Assembly: GCA_012797095.1 (NCBI GenBank)
Contig: JAAZPS010000324.1
Location: 1 to 5,872, forward strand
Reading direction: 5' to 3'
Source of the DNA: Bacillota bacterium
Lineage (GTDB): Bacteria; Bacillota; Dethiobacteria; DTU022
Length of the DNA stretch: 5,872 bases
A model generated the notes under the pieces. That model was not told the origin of the DNA. It saw only the letters and a program-made list of their open reading frames with translations, and made no database searches. Positions 5,574-5,872 of this stretch are shown piece after piece; position 1 is the first letter of the stretch, and every line of letters begins with the position of its first letter. Made by a program: the position numbers and the translations under genes.

Positions 5574-5872
5574 TTCCGGGCAAATTCCACCACCGTTTGT
5601 TTCGATCAGGGCCGAATCTATCTGCATTTTGAGCAAGACTGACCCGGCCAAAGGGCCCCCTACCTCAAAAGTGCCAAGATTTCAAATTCACCTCAGGTTA
5701 TCTATTGAAGATCTGCGGGAGTATTGTTATAATTGATTCAAACCCAAAAAGGGTCAACAACAACTTTCCAGTAGCATTGAAAAGAAGTAAAACACAACAA
5801 CGGCCCTTGGTGAATCAACATTGCGTACTGATAGCTAAAATGCTAACGATATCACATATTAGCTTCCAAATA
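5574..5872 (+). other. Gene-free tail with a shift to AT-rich sequence
   Basis: No recognisable protein or RNA gene lies in these 299 bases. The first part, to about 5660, keeps the base composition of the operon and holds a small GGCC-aaag-GGCC hairpin (5647-5658) without a T-tract, so no clear terminator is seen. From about 5665 the sequence is markedly richer in A and T. One + frame is open from 5633 to the window end, but it has no ATG until 5840 and overlaps the promoter at 5705, so I do not call it a gene. Confidence 0.5.
5705..5733 (+). promoter_or_regulatory. Strong extended -10 promoter pointing out of the window
   Basis: TTGAAG (5705-5710) lies exactly 17 bp before a perfect TATAAT (5728-5733), which is preceded by TG at 5725-5726, giving an extended -10. 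Transcription would begin near 5740. Around the start lie the palindrome TTGA-T-TCAA (5733-5741) and the short stem ACCC-aaaaa-GGGT (5742-5754), either of which could be an operator or a 5' hairpin. No gene is identified within the 130 bases that follow, so its target is probably beyond the window. Confidence 0.65.

Noticed and set aside
5834..5863. GCTAA (5834-5838 and 5842-5846) and TTAGC (5859-5863) as a possible operator or insertion-sequence repeat.
   Set aside because: Five-base matches in AT-rich sequence are expected by chance, and no second copy or family resemblance supports them.
5633..5872. A + strand frame open for 80 codons to the end of the window, with a possible ATG at 5840.
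   Set aside because: It has no Shine-Dalgarno at any candidate start, overlaps the strong promoter at 5705-5733, and its translation resembles no family I know. A gene starting at 5840 cannot be judged from 11 codons.

Overview
The window reads as chromosomal DNA of a fairly GC-rich Gram-positive Firmicute, probably a clostridial-type anaerobe. This is inferred from strong Shine-Dalgarno sites, frequent GTG/TTG starts, sharp TATAAT-type promoters, an ftsEX operon whose third gene begins with a PcsB/CwlO-like coiled coil, and a DUF3048 (YerB-type) domain, which I know mainly from Firmicutes. The genus cannot be named from sequence alone. All convincing genes are on the + strand.

Left part (1-1188): the 3' end of a NifU/IscU-type iron-sulfur scaffold gene, then a metallo-beta-lactamase-fold protein of the COG1237 type that most likely starts at GTG 352. 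A seven-codon leader ORF with its own Shine-Dalgarno ends in a GTGA overlap with that start.

Middle (1189-2589): a near-consensus promoter at 1268-1296, a roughly 150-nt leader able to form two clear hairpins, then a second, unrelated metallo-beta-lactamase-fold protein with a C-terminal winged helix. A 155-bp gap follows, with a weak terminator-like hairpin and a probable promoter for the next operon.

Right part (2590-5573): a tight three-gene operon, ftsE (TTG start), ftsX (11-nt overlap) and a secreted 465-residue protein. FtsEX is an ABC-type machine at the membrane that, in studied bacteria, switches on cell-wall hydrolysis by pulling on a coiled-coil partner outside the membrane. Here the partner has the expected coiled coil, but its C-terminal effector is a DUF3048 module in place of the usual M23, CHAP or NlpC/P60 peptidase. 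This is the most interesting feature of the window: a possible FtsEX-controlled cell-wall factor of unknown activity.

Tail (5574-5872): no recognisable gene. Base composition becomes clearly more AT-rich from about 5665, and a strong extended -10 promoter at 5705-5733 points out of the window. This may be the edge of another transcription unit or of acquired DNA.
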